A DNA stretch of 55,098 nt from Mycobacterium sp. (GCA_023264735.1 JAHFVD010000050.1:1-55098), one strand, 5' to 3'. Shown: positions 46,753-54,738, counted from the stretch's first letter. Notes: generated by a model from the sequence alone, not told the origin. Made by a program: numbers and translations.

Positions 46753-47136
46753 GTGCGCGATAAACCGAAAGTGCCACGAACATCTGGAAGGCTATCGCCC
46801 GTCGTGACGCGGGTGGCGTGCGCGCTGTGTGCAGTCGCGGCGCTACTGCTTGCTGTCATCGCAGGATCAGATCTTTACCTCACCGGCTTCCCGGACTCCC
46901 ACTTCACCGACTACGACACGGCGGCCGCGACACCCAAACGGGTCCTGACGTGGCTCGAAATCGGATTCGCCCTTCTCTTCCTGTTTCTCGCCGTCACGCC
47001 GATGAGTGCTCGGGTGCGCACTTTCGGGCTCTTCGCCGGCATGGTCGCGTTGGTACTCGTCGTGCTGGCCCAATGGGTCGGAATCCCTTGGTATTTCATC
47101 AACCACCTCGGTCTGGACAACGGAATCGGTGGCTAG
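46753..47136 (+). CDS. Small membrane protein, three to four helices
   Basis: The product is 127 residues from a GTG nine bases after the previous gene, so the two are likely cotranscribed. Helices lie around VACALCAVAALLLAVIAG, IGFALLFLFLAVTP and FGLFAGMVALVLVVLAQWVG. The loop with FPDSHFTDYDTAA would face out. The family is not recognised. Confidence 0.7.
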   Translation: MRDKPKVPRTSGRLSPVVTRVACALCAVAALLLAVIAGSDLYLTGFPDSHFTDYDTAAATPKRVLTWLEIGFALLFLFLAVTPMSARVRTFGLFAGMVALVLVVLAQWVGIPWYFINHLGLDNGIGG

Positions 47137-47277
47137 CGGAAGTGTGTCGAGGCATGGGCGGCATTGGTGGCGTCGGAACCGGTAGCACCCCGGGCAGTCA
47201 CAACGGCAAGGCCGGCAGCGGGGCCGCGTAGCGCCTATTCACCGACGCCTGAGGTAGTTATGTGTTAACCAGGCACG

Positions 47278-47778
47278 ATGAGGAAACTCGCCCTCGGCGT
47301 CCTAGCAGCAAGCGCCATGTCGATCGTGCCGGTCGCGCATGCGGATCGGGCTGAACCGCCGCCGTTGTACGGGTACTACAACCTCTTCATCGACTTCTCG
47401 AAGCAGACGTTCAACGGCATGCCGACACCGATGGATTCGAAAACGTTTCCCGTCTCGTTCACCACGCACTGTGACGTGAACGGCTGCGTCGCCACGATGG
47501 ACAACTCCGACGACCGTGCCCGCAACCCAGCCGCGCCTGTCGCCTATGAGTACACCTGGAACGGCAACCGCTGGGAAACCAGCGGCGAGTATCCCTACTT
47601 CTGCGACCGCAACGACCCCAACAGCGCCGTGCCGGCCACCCGCTCGGATTATTGGATCCCCAACCCGGACGGCAGCTTCTTCGGAGAGCGGACCCTCGTC
47701 GTGGGCGGAGCCGGCTGCCCGGGTGAGGGCCCAGGCACCCACTGGCTACCGATCTCGCTGACCGTTGCCTTTTGGTGA
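47278..47778 (+). CDS. Secreted protein of unknown function
   Basis: This 166-residue protein has a signal peptide MRKLALGVLAASAMSIVPVAHA. The mature part has four Cys (HCDVNGC, FCDRN, AGCPG), aromatic-rich strands (YGYYNLFIDFSKQTF, YEYTWNGNRWET) and WIPNPDGSFFGERTL. This is the general look of small exported mycobacterial proteins with a beta-rich fold. There is no clear ribosome site before ATG 47278. GTGTTAACC and TAGTTAT lie just upstream. Confidence 0.8.
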   Translation: MRKLALGVLAASAMSIVPVAHADRAEPPPLYGYYNLFIDFSKQTFNGMPTPMDSKTFPVSFTTHCDVNGCVATMDNSDDRARNPAAPVAYEYTWNGNRWETSGEYPYFCDRNDPNSAVPATRSDYWIPNPDGSFFGERTLVVGGAGCPGEGPGTHWLPISLTVAFW

Positions 47779-47830
47779 GCGAATGTGAGTTCGCTTGTTC
47801 ATTAGGCAGCCTCGCCTTGCGGTGAGGCGG
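47779..47830 (-). ncRNA. Possible omega (guide) RNA scaffold of TnpB
   Basis: At and just past the 3' end of tnpB are two hairpins. GCCTCACC-GCAA-GGCGAGGC (minus strand, 47809-47828) has a GNRA loop. A 5-bp stem GCGAA/TTCGC follows at 47779-47794. TnpB guide RNAs span this junction and extend into the flank. The exact ends cannot be set from sequence. Confidence 0.35.
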
Positions 47831-49262
47831 TCCCCGTCTGATCCACCGGTTGGTGGTGCGGGGTTGACGCTTCACGGCCTGCTGCGTCGCCCGCTGGCGC
47901 GGGTTCGGTCTCATGCGTGGCTCCACGTCCTGCCACCGGGCCACTCTCGGCGGGACTCTGTTCACCCAGCTGTGTGGGTACGCCGAGTCGGGCGAGGTTG
48001 ATCGCAGCACCCAGATCACGGTCGATCTGCATGCCGCATTCGTCACAGGTGAAGACTCGATCGGCCAGGGTGAGGTTTGGCTTTCGCCTCCCACAGACCG
48101 TGCACGTCTTCGATGACGGATAGAATCGGTCGGCCTCCACCAAATGGCTGCCATACCAACGAGTTTTGTAGCTCAGCATGCACCGGATCTCGGCCAGGGC
48201 GGCATCGGCGAGCGCACGGTTGAGCCCGCGCTTACCAGCCCCGCCGGCAGCGCGCATGCCGGCGGCGTTGAGTGTCTCCACCACCACAACATCGTGGCGC
48301 TGGACCAGTGTGGTGGTGGCCTTGTGTAGGACATCTCGGCGCACGGCCGCGATGTGGGCGTGGGTGCGGCCGATACGGACCTGGGTGGCCCGCCACCGTT
48401 TCGACGGCATCTGCTTGGTCTTGGTAGTCGGGTCGTAAGGGCCGCGTTGGCGGGCGGCGCGGCGCTGCAGGGTCCGCAACTGGGCTTGTGCGCCGGTCAG
48501 CGACTTCGGCGCGGCGATGCGATCGACTTCGATCCCATCAGGGGTCGCGATTACCAGCAGGCTGTCGGCTTTCACCCCGACATCGACACCGACCACTGGA
48601 TGCACTGAACGCGGTGCGTGGGCGGGCCGCGTCTTGGCTTCGACGATGACCTGCAGGGTGCAGTACCAGCGTCCGGCACTGTCCTGGCGCACGGTGGCCG
48701 ACAAGATCCGCGCCGAGCCGGCCTCAATACGACGGGCCAGCTTGCGGGTCGATTCATGAGTACGGATCGCACCCAACCGCGGCAACGTGACATGGCGGCG
48801 GTCAGCCTCGATCCGAATGGTCCCGGTGGTGAACCGCACTGACTTGGCGGTGCGGGCCGTCTTGAACCGGGGAAACCCGACCACCCGACCAGCGCGCCGG
48901 CCTCGCCGCGATGACAACCATGCGTCCAACCCGCGGGCCAACCCGTCCAGGCCGGTGTTATAGGCCTCCTTGGAATTCTCGCCCCACCAGGGCGCACACG
49001 AGGCCTTGCGCTGATTCCAGACCTTGCGCAGCGCCGGCAACGACCACCCCAACATCGGGGTCAGCTCAGATTCGGGCATACCGTAGCTGCGCTCGGCGGC
49101 CCGCTGATCCATTACTGCCTTCACCAGCGCCAGCATGTGGTTGTGCGCGAACCGTGCCGCACCAGCATGAGAAGCCAACGCCCGGCGCTGCGTTGATGTC
49201 GGGTCCAGTGCGAACCGGTATGCCTGCGCCGTCCAACCCTGTGGAATCTCGAACCTAGCCAT
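47802..49262 (-). CDS. tnpB: TnpB RNA-guided endonuclease (IS607 OrfB)
   Basis: This 486-residue protein has an N-terminal OrfB helical domain (LDPTSTQRRALASHAGAARFAHN). The RuvC-like nuclease is split into three: Asp227 (VGVDVGVK), Glu329 (VVVVETLN) and Asp416 (QIDRDLGAAINL). The zinc ribbon has CTVCGRRK and CDECG. All catalytic residues are kept, so it may still cut DNA. ATG 49262 overlaps the tnpA stop, a normal IS607 arrangement. A frame opening at 49361 adds residues antisense to no homologue. The last 55 residues are Pro/Gly/Glu-rich and may overlap the guide RNA. Confidence 0.9.
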   Translation of the reverse strand: MARFEIPQGWTAQAYRFALDPTSTQRRALASHAGAARFAHNHMLALVKAVMDQRAAERSYGMPESELTPMLGWSLPALRKVWNQRKASCAPWWGENSKEAYNTGLDGLARGLDAWLSSRRGRRAGRVVGFPRFKTARTAKSVRFTTGTIRIEADRRHVTLPRLGAIRTHESTRKLARRIEAGSARILSATVRQDSAGRWYCTLQVIVEAKTRPAHAPRSVHPVVGVDVGVKADSLLVIATPDGIEVDRIAAPKSLTGAQAQLRTLQRRAARQRGPYDPTTKTKQMPSKRWRATQVRIGRTHAHIAAVRRDVLHKATTTLVQRHDVVVVETLNAAGMRAAGGAGKRGLNRALADAALAEIRCMLSYKTRWYGSHLVEADRFYPSSKTCTVCGRRKPNLTLADRVFTCDECGMQIDRDLGAAINLARLGVPTQLGEQSPAESGPVAGRGATHETEPAPAGDAAGREASTPHHQPVDQTGTASPQGEAA

Positions 49263-49715
49263 TGGCAACAGCCTCAGCCTGTTTGGTGGCGGTGACCCTG
49301 CGGCCCTGGGTAGACAACGCGGCTTCGAGGTGCTCAACCCCGAAGCGTGCCAGCCGGTCACGATGTTCCACGACTACCACCAAAGCAGACGGATCCGACA
49401 GAATCCTGCGCAACTTCGGCCGCTTCCCGTTCAGCCCCGACCCGACCTCGGCAACGACTTCACCGACCACATACCCGTTTGAGGTAGCCCAACCAGTCAG
49501 TCGTGCCACCTGCCGGTCCGGATCGGCCCGCTAATCATGCGAGGACACCCGCGCGTAAACGACTGTGCGACCGGTCTCCCCGGCCGTCGGCGCAGCAACC
49601 CAGATCGTCTCGACTCCAAACGGCGAGCAGACACCGCCATCCGGTCCTCACGGAACCACCGATACGCAGTATGTGGATGCACACCATTCACACGCGCCCA
49701 CTCAACCAACTTCAC
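49255..49715 (-). pseudogene. tnpA: Broken IS607 serine resolvase TnpA
   Basis: The N-terminal HTH reads KLVEWARVNGVHPHTAYRWF from GTG 49715. A frameshift follows near 49612-49630, after which ETIWVAAP and GRTVVYARVSSHD (catalytic Ser region) read in another frame. An in-frame TAG at 49533-49531 replaces the usual Gln after SSHD, then RADPDRQVARLTGWATSNGY continues. The C-terminal part is joined abruptly from QGRRVTA to EAVANG, about 40 residues shorter than family members, suggesting an internal deletion. Three separate lesions make it non-functional. Confidence 0.88.
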
Positions 49716-49807
49716 ACTCGCTGAAACACACATTCGATCACGAAAACTCACATCTAACCGAGCAGTTCAAAACCCCATCGATCCGCCGCCGTCGCGCTAG
49801 CCGGGAG

Positions 49808-50683
49808 TTAGCTCTGCCAGTCGCTGGAGCCGTCGCGTCTGGTGTAGGTGCCGGTGGAGTTGATCACGATGATGGGATCACCGGCGCCGAAGTTGTCGTA
49901 GAACCACTTTGCGTTGGTGGGGCTGATGTTGATGCAGCCGTGACTGACGTCGCGCTTGCCCTGGTCGGCCACTGACCATGGAGCACTGTGGACGAAGTTG
50001 CCGCTGTCGTCGAACCGGACGGCGAGCTCGACGGTCGTCTTGTACCCGTAGGTCGAGTTGACCGGGACCCCGTAGGTCGAGGAGTCCATCACCACCGAGG
50101 GCATCTTCTCTTGAACGTAGTAGGTGCCGTTTGCGGTTTGGTGGCCGCCAGCTGCCATACCCATTGACATCGGGATGGTCTTCTCCACAGTCCCGTTGCG
50201 GGTGACGGTCAGTTGGTGCGTGGCGTCGTCGGCCGTGGCGACCAGCGTGTCGCCCGTGCGGAAATTGGACACCGTGCCGCCCGCATCGACGGTCACCGCG
50301 GTGTGGGCGGGCCAGAAGCTCAGGGGACGCCAGCGTAGCTGCGTGGGCGTCATCCAGTAGAACTTGCCGGGAACCGGCGGGACTGACGTGACGTGGATGG
50401 CGTTTTCGGTTGCGCCAGCGTCATCGACCCGCGCGGGGAAGTCGATGATGATCGGCTGGGCCACACCGACCGTCGACCCGTTGGCCGGGGCCAACCGCGG
50501 CGGTCCGAATGGCACCGCGCCGGTGAACGGTGCCGAGTCCTGCCCCGCGACAACACCTGGATCGCCAGGACCCGGATCCGGATCCGCCTGCGCGGGGGCG
50601 GCACTCAATACGAGGCCCAATATCGAAGTCGCTGCGGCCACCTTCAGGGCAGTGGAGCGGCTTCCCATCGCCTGCCACGACAT
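49808..50683 (-). CDS. L,D-transpeptidase with signal peptide
   Basis: This 291-residue protein has a signal peptide ending near residue 33 ([12 protein letters not shown]). An Ig-like domain (about 65-150) and a YkuD catalytic domain follow. The active site is SHGCINISP with Cys250, preceded by FVHSAPWS with the His. It makes 3-3 peptidoglycan cross-links and resembles the short LdtA type (Rv0116c). ATG 50683 follows GGGGGACA. The frame stays open upstream across the neighbouring gene but in a shadow. Downstream lies the IS607 element. Confidence 0.9.
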   Translation of the reverse strand: MSWQAMGSRSTALKVAAATSILGLVLSAAPAQADPDPGPGDPGVVAGQDSAPFTGAVPFGPPRLAPANGSTVGVAQPIIIDFPARVDDAGATENAIHVTSVPPVPGKFYWMTPTQLRWRPLSFWPAHTAVTVDAGGTVSNFRTGDTLVATADDATHQLTVTRNGTVEKTIPMSMGMAAGGHQTANGTYYVQEKMPSVVMDSSTYGVPVNSTYGYKTTVELAVRFDDSGNFVHSAPWSVADQGKRDVSHGCINISPTNAKWFYDNFGAGDPIIVINSTGTYTRRDGSSDWQS

Positions 50684-50729
50684 ATATGTCCCCCAGTCAC
50701 TTTCGAGAACCACCTGCACACTGCCGACC

Positions 50730-51416
50730 TCAGTCGGCGGCAGTGCCACGCTTGCTGTTGCCCCTGCCGGCGGCAGAAGCCGCCGATGGGGTCGCCTTCT
50801 TGGTACCACGGAGTTTCGAAGCCGTGGGCGTGGGGGTGGAGGCGCCGCGCTTGGATGTCCCCACGCCACGGCTGGTCGGCGTGATGACACTGCCCGCAGG
50901 CTTGGCGACCCGCACCCGCACCGAGGCAGAAGCCGAAGCAGAGCCGGCGCAGCTCTGGCCGGCGAAACAGACCGGGAACTTCGGCACCCTCGGGATGCGG
51001 AGGAATGTGAGCCCTGGATTGACGGCATCGGCGAACGTGTTCCAGGCGTATGCGGTGGCGGCGAACGCGACCACAAAGCCGCTGAGACCGATGGTCGCAA
51101 GACTGGGGCCAGCACCGAGGCCAAGACTGTTCAGGTACGCCAGGATCGACGCCGCGAACGCGAGGAAGTCCGGGGTGTCTGCCGCTGTCGCGTCGCTCGT
51201 GGGCTGGCCTGCCGCTGCCGGTCGAACCGCGGATGTGGGCGCGGCCGGCGCGGTGACGGCCGCGAGCTGTACCGCGTGAACTTCGGTGCGGGGGAGCGGG
51301 GCAGCCGTGACGGGTGGCGCAGTCACCAAACCCAGGGTGAGGATGCCGGCACCGATGAGGGCTGTAAGCGGACGAATGACTGTGCTCTGGAATCGCGTCA
51401 TAGCGAAATCGATCAT
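50730..51416 (-). CDS. Secreted or membrane-anchored protein with Ser/Thr/Lys-rich tail
   Basis: The product is 228 residues. A signal peptide spans about residues 10-38 ([22 protein letters not shown]). A second hydrophobic helix ([21 protein letters not shown]) follows a Pro/Ala linker. The remainder has two Cys ([11 protein letters not shown]) and a 65-residue tail rich in Ser, Thr, Lys and Arg ([19 protein letters not shown]). ATG 51401 is an alternative start. It is on the same strand as the transpeptidase, 46 bases upstream of it, so they may share a transcript. The family is unknown. Confidence 0.7.
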   Translation of the reverse strand: MIDFAMTRFQSTVIRPLTALIGAGILTLGLVTAPPVTAAPLPRTEVHAVQLAAVTAPAAPTSAVRPAAAGQPTSDATAADTPDFLAFAASILAYLNSLGLGAGPSLATIGLSGFVVAFAATAYAWNTFADAVNPGLTFLRIPRVPKFPVCFAGQSCAGSASASASVRVRVAKPAGSVITPTSRGVGTSKRGASTPTPTASKLRGTKKATPSAASAAGRGNSKRGTAAD

Positions 51417-51443
51417 GGCATTAGGGCTCGATAATTTCGGCTG

Positions 51444-51457
51444 TTTGAGCGCTCAAA
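51444..51457. promoter_or_regulatory. Perfect 14-base palindrome in a divergent promoter region
   Basis: TTTGAGCGCTCAAA is fully symmetric and lies in the 62 bases between two divergent genes (51416 minus and 51479 plus). GATAAT at 51430-51435 next to it could be a minus-10 box. It is a good operator candidate that would control both genes. Confidence 0.55.
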
Positions 51458-51478
51458 GAATTCGGACATCATGGGACG

Positions 51479-52195
51479 GTGAAGCTCCTGCCGACTCCCG
51501 AGGTGACGCTCACCGACTCCGACGTCGAAGACGCGCTGGGGCGGGCGGTGGCGGTCATCAACCCGTTGCTGGACGTGCTGTGGGGGACAGATCCGTTCGG
51601 GCTCAAGCGTCGAACCCCACCGAACGCCGCCTCCTGGGTGCTCAACGCCGCCGACGTCCCGGGCACGTTCGCGTGGGACGACCTGAGCGTCGACGACAAG
51701 ATCAACTGGTGGGTGTGGCGGGTCGGCGCGCTGAACAGCGTTGCGGTGGCGTTCCCCGGCGTACTGGGTGTCATCGGGCGCCGACTACCGATCCAGGATC
51801 TTCTCGGGTTCGCCAGCCAGGCCATCGTGCTCTGTGCGGTCGCTCGTGAACTCGGCGTCACCGATCAACGGCGACAGGTTCGGATGCTCGCCTCGGTGCT
51901 GTGCGGGCGGGATCTGTCGGTGGTGGTCCACGAGGTGCATGAGCCGGTGAGCATCGCGTTCACCCCGGTGGGCATCGCCAAAGCGCTGTGGCAGTTGGTG
52001 GGCCTGCTCGACGCCATCGGCGACGAACTCGGGAAGCGACCGCACCCACGCGCGCCGTTTCGGTACGTGGCGATGCTGCCCGCGGTGGGCGCGGTGGCGT
52101 CGTACCTCGGTGAATGTGGCGCGCTGTCCCGCGCCGCCAAGGCGGGCCGACACTGGATAGAACAGCAAGAACCGCCCCAGAGGGGCGGTTCTTGA
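51479..52195 (+). CDS. Hypothetical conserved protein, 238 residues
   Basis: The product is 238 residues from a GTG. It is soluble to weakly membrane-associated and helix-rich: SDVEDALGRAVAVINPLLDVLWG, FAWDDLSVDDKINWWVWRVGALN and FASQAIVLCAVARELGV. The pattern of Trp and short hydrophobic helices resembles DUF-type mycobacterial proteins that I cannot name. The last codons form the left arm and loop of a strong hairpin. It is divergent from the secreted-tail gene across the 14-base palindrome. Confidence 0.75.
   Translation: MKLLPTPEVTLTDSDVEDALGRAVAVINPLLDVLWGTDPFGLKRRTPPNAASWVLNAADVPGTFAWDDLSVDDKINWWVWRVGALNSVAVAFPGVLGVIGRRLPIQDLLGFASQAIVLCAVARELGVTDQRRQVRMLASVLCGRDLSVVVHEVHEPVSIAFTPVGIAKALWQLVGLLDAIGDELGKRPHPRAPFRYVAMLPAVGAVASYLGECGALSRAAKAGRHWIEQQEPPQRGGS
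52167..52193. terminator. Strong terminator hairpin
   Basis: AAGAACCGCCCC and GGGGCGGTTCTT form a perfect 12-bp stem with a 3-base loop (AGA). The stop codon of the 51479 gene lies at its right end. It is very stable and symmetric with A- and T-flanks, so it should work on both strands. Confidence 0.8.
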
Positions 52196-52210
52196 GAGCG
52201 GGCGACGGGA
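52196..52210 (+). other. Partial copy of the tRNA-Gly 3' end, candidate att remnant
   Basis: GAGCGGGCGACGGGA is identical to 54980-54994, the 3' end of the tRNA-Gly. Beyond it GAACC continues the match if three bases (ATC) are skipped. It is a direct repeat flanking the 2.8-kb right-end region, as left by site-specific integration. Confidence 0.5.
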
Positions 52211-52263
52211 GAACCGGGGCGCAAAAGAGGGCTAAGATTCGAATGCCGCTTCTAGATCGATCG

Positions 52264-53439
52264 TCAATCCATCCCAAGCAGTTGGCGTTCGATAGCAGGG
52301 CGATCGGCCACGGCCGAGGGTAGGAACGGGAACGCCGTCCACCCATGCACCTCGCCGTCGCGAAGGATGAACGTGAAGTTGGTCAGGCCCTCTGTCCTTG
52401 ACCGCAGCCGAAGGGTTTGCGGCGACAGGACGTCGTCCGACCCCGACCAGACGTAGGTGGTGGGCAGGCCGGTCACCGCGCCGTTTATGGGACTGACCAG
52501 CGGATCGGAGGGGTTTAGGTCGCCGGCCCATTCCAGTCCGGATTTGCGCAGCATCGACACGGTGAGCAGGGGATCGGTGATGGTCTGACTGGCGGGGTCG
52601 CTGACGGTGGCGTCGAGCCACGGGGAGGCCAGCACCATGCGCGCGGGGATGGCGGATCCGGTCAGGACGAGTTGCTGCACAGCGGCCAAAGCCAGTCCGC
52701 CCCCCGCTGATTCGCCCAGCACGCTGACATTGCCCGCTCCATGGGTGGAGATCGTTTGCGTGAGGAGGTCGGCGATTTCAGGGACGACGGTGGCCGCGGT
52801 CGCCTTGGATGCGAGTGGATACACGGGGACGATCACGGTGGCCCCGGTGTCGCGGGCAATGTCTGCGTAATTCACCCAGTTGATGGCGGTGATCTGTCCG
52901 ACGTAGGCGCCGCCGTGTAGCGCGATGATCGCCTGGTCTGAGGTCGAGCCTACTTTTTGCAGGGTGTAGACCGGCATTCCGTCGTATTCGCTTCGAGTCG
53001 TCGTGAGCCCCGTGGTTTCGAAGGGCAACGGGGCGTTGTGGTCGAACGCCAACGTGATCGACGCCAGGATGATGCCGACCCTGATAAGCCCGACCTCGAC
53101 TGCATGGTTGGGGGGCTGGCCAGTGTACGGCGGGTTGTCGGCAGGTTGTGAAACCCGAGGTGGACGTTTGCCTTGTCCGACGCCGCTCCGGATACTCATG
53201 GCCGCCGCGGGATGCTGCTTGGCCGCCGATGTCCGACTAGCTTCGTTGGAAGTGCCGTTCTTGCCGCCATCATCGGCATGAGCGACACCTCCGCCGATCA
53301 TCGCCGCACCCACGCCGAACACGATCGCGCCAGCACCTAGCCAAAGATGCCTACCGCTAACAGCGACTTTCCCTTTGGGTGTCCGCGATGTGGCGGGGGT
53401 GCTCTCGTCGGGTACGTGATCATGTTGCAGAAGAGGCAC
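52264..53439 (-). CDS. Exported alpha/beta-hydrolase esterase, HSL type
   Basis: The product is 391 residues. A signal-anchor region (LWLGAGAIVFGVGAAMIGGGVAHA) lies at about residues 32-55, then a Ser/Ala/Pro linker. The esterase domain carries the HGGAY oxyanion motif at 175-179, GESAGG with Ser244, the acid in SGSDDVLSP and the His in EVHGWTAFPF. It should hydrolyse short-chain esters at the cell surface or outside. The N-terminal region resembles those of other mycobacterial exported lipases. It lies alone between the att-like copy and an XRE-type gene. Confidence 0.85.
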   Translation of the reverse strand: MPLLQHDHVPDESTPATSRTPKGKVAVSGRHLWLGAGAIVFGVGAAMIGGGVAHADDGGKNGTSNEASRTSAAKQHPAAAMSIRSGVGQGKRPPRVSQPADNPPYTGQPPNHAVEVGLIRVGIILASITLAFDHNAPLPFETTGLTTTRSEYDGMPVYTLQKVGSTSDQAIIALHGGAYVGQITAINWVNYADIARDTGATVIVPVYPLASKATAATVVPEIADLLTQTISTHGAGNVSVLGESAGGGLALAAVQQLVLTGSAIPARMVLASPWLDATVSDPASQTITDPLLTVSMLRKSGLEWAGDLNPSDPLVSPINGAVTGLPTTYVWSGSDDVLSPQTLRLRSRTEGLTNFTFILRDGEVHGWTAFPFLPSAVADRPAIERQLLGMD

Positions 53440-53460
53440 GGTTTGCCAGCGTAGCTACAT

Positions 53461-53624
53461 GAGGCTGACTAGCACGCTATAGCTAGATGATTTTCATAAC
53501 GATCTGATAACGGCTATCCGCCGCCGGCGATGCGCTAGAGCTTCCTGAACTCGTAGGTTACCCGCGTGAACTCTGGGCGTGTCATTCACAGGAGGCTAGC
53601 CAGCACGTACTAGAGGTATCTAGT
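53461..53624. promoter_or_regulatory. Repeats before the XRE-type gene
   Basis: Two direct 16-base copies GAGGCTGACTAGCACG (53461) and GAGGCTAGCCAGCACG (53592) differ at 3 bases. ACTAGAGGTATCTAGT (53609-53624) has 6-base arms and sits 29 bases before the ATG. GCTATAGC near 53475 is also symmetric. This is a plausible autoregulation region between divergent genes. Confidence 0.4.
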
Positions 53625-53652
53625 TGGTGGGCACCGCGGTACTTTGCGGGAC

Positions 53653-53967
53653 ATGTCCGAGACTTGGGCACAATATGTGCGACGCGCCACCCACGGCACC
53701 ACGCAGGTGCAACTCGCCCTCGTCACGGGAGTCGCGCAGACCGCTATCGGGCGATGGCTGCGTGGAGAAACCGAAGCGCCACGAGCTGAAAGTGTTGTCT
53801 CGTTCGCGCGAGCCATCGGCAAGCCTCCGGTCGAGGCGCTGGTCGCGGCCGGCTATCTGACGCCCAATGAGGCGGCGCAGCGAATTGAGGTGACGCACCC
53901 CTTGGGCGACTACAGCACTAGCGACCTGCTTGAGGAGCTACGTCGCCGGACGATCCATGGCGGCTGA
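53653..53967 (+). CDS. Small XRE-type HTH regulator
   Basis: The product is 104 residues. A helix-turn-helix lies at residues 22-45 (TQVQLALVTGVAQTAIGRWL), like Cro/CI proteins. The rest is SVVSFARAIGKPPVEALVAAGYL, found in many actinobacterial phage-type repressors, then a short acidic tail. ATG 53653 was chosen over TTG 53644. It may repress its own promoter. Its location in the AT-richer region near the tRNA supports a mobile origin. Confidence 0.75.
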   Translation: MSETWAQYVRRATHGTTQVQLALVTGVAQTAIGRWLRGETEAPRAESVVSFARAIGKPPVEALVAAGYLTPNEAAQRIEVTHPLGDYSTSDLLEELRRRTIHGG

Positions 53968-54087
53968 TTGCTGAACCCCCTTGGCGAAGCACCGGTTCAA
54001 GAGGTCGATTAGGGCGAGCTTGTCCTCTACTGACAGCAAAGCCGGATCGATGCTTCTCAGTTGTTGCCGGAACAGGTCAACGTCCAT
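53938..54087 (-). CDS. Very small hypothetical protein, 49 residues
   Basis: A good GGGGGAA site lies just before ATG 54087. The product is a helix-rich peptide DVDLFRQQLRSIDPALLSVE. The 3' end overlaps the XRE gene by 30 bases in convergent orientation. I cannot identify it. The ribosome site and balanced composition are the only support. Confidence 0.45.
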   Translation of the reverse strand: MDVDLFRQQLRSIDPALLSVEDKLALIDLLNRCFAKGVQQSAAMDRPAT

Positions 54088-54214
54088 AATCCATTCCCCC
54101 GTCAAGTAAGCGGAACCCCTCGTGCCTTCCGTCCCCAACGGGACGGCAACCAACGATTACCAAAGAATTGCTGCAGGCGAAATGCGAGAGTGTCACGCGT
54201 CACTACAGGTAATA

Positions 54215-54466
54215 ATGAGCAAACCGTCCAGGACAAATTCGAGTGGTCCACTACGCGTGCGAGAGATAGTCGCTATGCCCTACGCTCCTCGCCTCTCTTT
54301 GCGATGGTTGGCAAGGTTTTGGTCAACTACTCCGGCCGCGCTGGCATCTGTACGGGAGGGGCAGGTTATTGGCGAACGCGCCGAAGACGGCGGTGCTGTA
54401 TTCGATCACTACACAGGGCGGATCGAGCATGTCGCACCATTGGTCATGGCGACACTGAAGGCCTAG
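54215..54466 (+). CDS. Doubtful small ORF, 83 residues
   Basis: The frame opens at ATG 54215 and reads MSKPSRTNSS early and EDGGAVFDHYTGRIEHVAPL near the end. The latter part looks protein-like, the first part does not. There is no strong ribosome site. Codon use is less GC-biased than in the backbone genes. It may be a phage-derived gene or noise. Confidence 0.25.
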   Translation: MSKPSRTNSSGPLRVREIVAMPYAPRLSLRWLARFWSTTPAALASVREGQVIGERAEDGGAVFDHYTGRIEHVAPLVMATLKA

Positions 54467-54710
54467 GGTCAAGGCCGCCAGCGTGCCGGGACTCTGGTAC
54501 ACCCCGTCCGGACTGTCCGGCCATGCGCAGATCACAGGTACCTATCCGACTTTGCCCACGCGGAGCGTCCATGATCCACCCCGGCTGCGAAAGTAGAACG
54601 GCCGACCGTCGGTGGTGATGTCGTCGAGCTGTGCGGTGCAGATGCCGTAGAAACACTGCGCACCGTCTCGGCGCTGACGCCGAAATGGTCGGCGGTATGT
54701 TTAGTTAGGC
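54323..54710 (-). pseudogene. Decayed gene remnant
   Basis: On the minus strand 54710-54542 there is an open frame without any start codon that reads GAQCFYGICTAQLDDITTDG, then RPFYFRSRGGSWTLR, which looks like real protein. It ends at a TAG (54544-54542), and the same frame then continues as VICAWPDSPDGVYQSPGTL to 54323. This could be one gene broken by loss of its start and a nonsense mutation. The family is not known. Confidence 0.3.
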
Positions 54711-54738
54711 GGCATGGGCACCCTCCAAGGAACAGAAA

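Larger units (their letters stand above)
47783..49753. mobile_element. IS607-family insertion element (IS1535-like)
   Basis: The element has the order tnpA-tnpB on the minus strand, typical of IS607. A 9-base motif ATGTGAGTT (47783-47791) is met in inverted form as AACTCACAT (49745-49753). It lies just outside the genes at both ends and is my guess for the borders. The tnpA is broken, so the element should not move alone. IS607 elements do not usually have long inverted repeats or target duplications. Confidence 0.75.

Noticed and set aside
47154..47231. 25-codon Gly-rich frame reading MGGIGGVGTGSTPG
   Set aside because: It resembles a PE_PGRS fragment, but it is too short, has no spaced ribosome site and Gly-rich frames arise easily at this GC content.
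50364..51434. Plus-strand frame of about 350 codons
   Set aside because: It is antisense to the L,D-transpeptidase signal region and the secreted-tail gene, and is an Arg/Gly-rich shadow.
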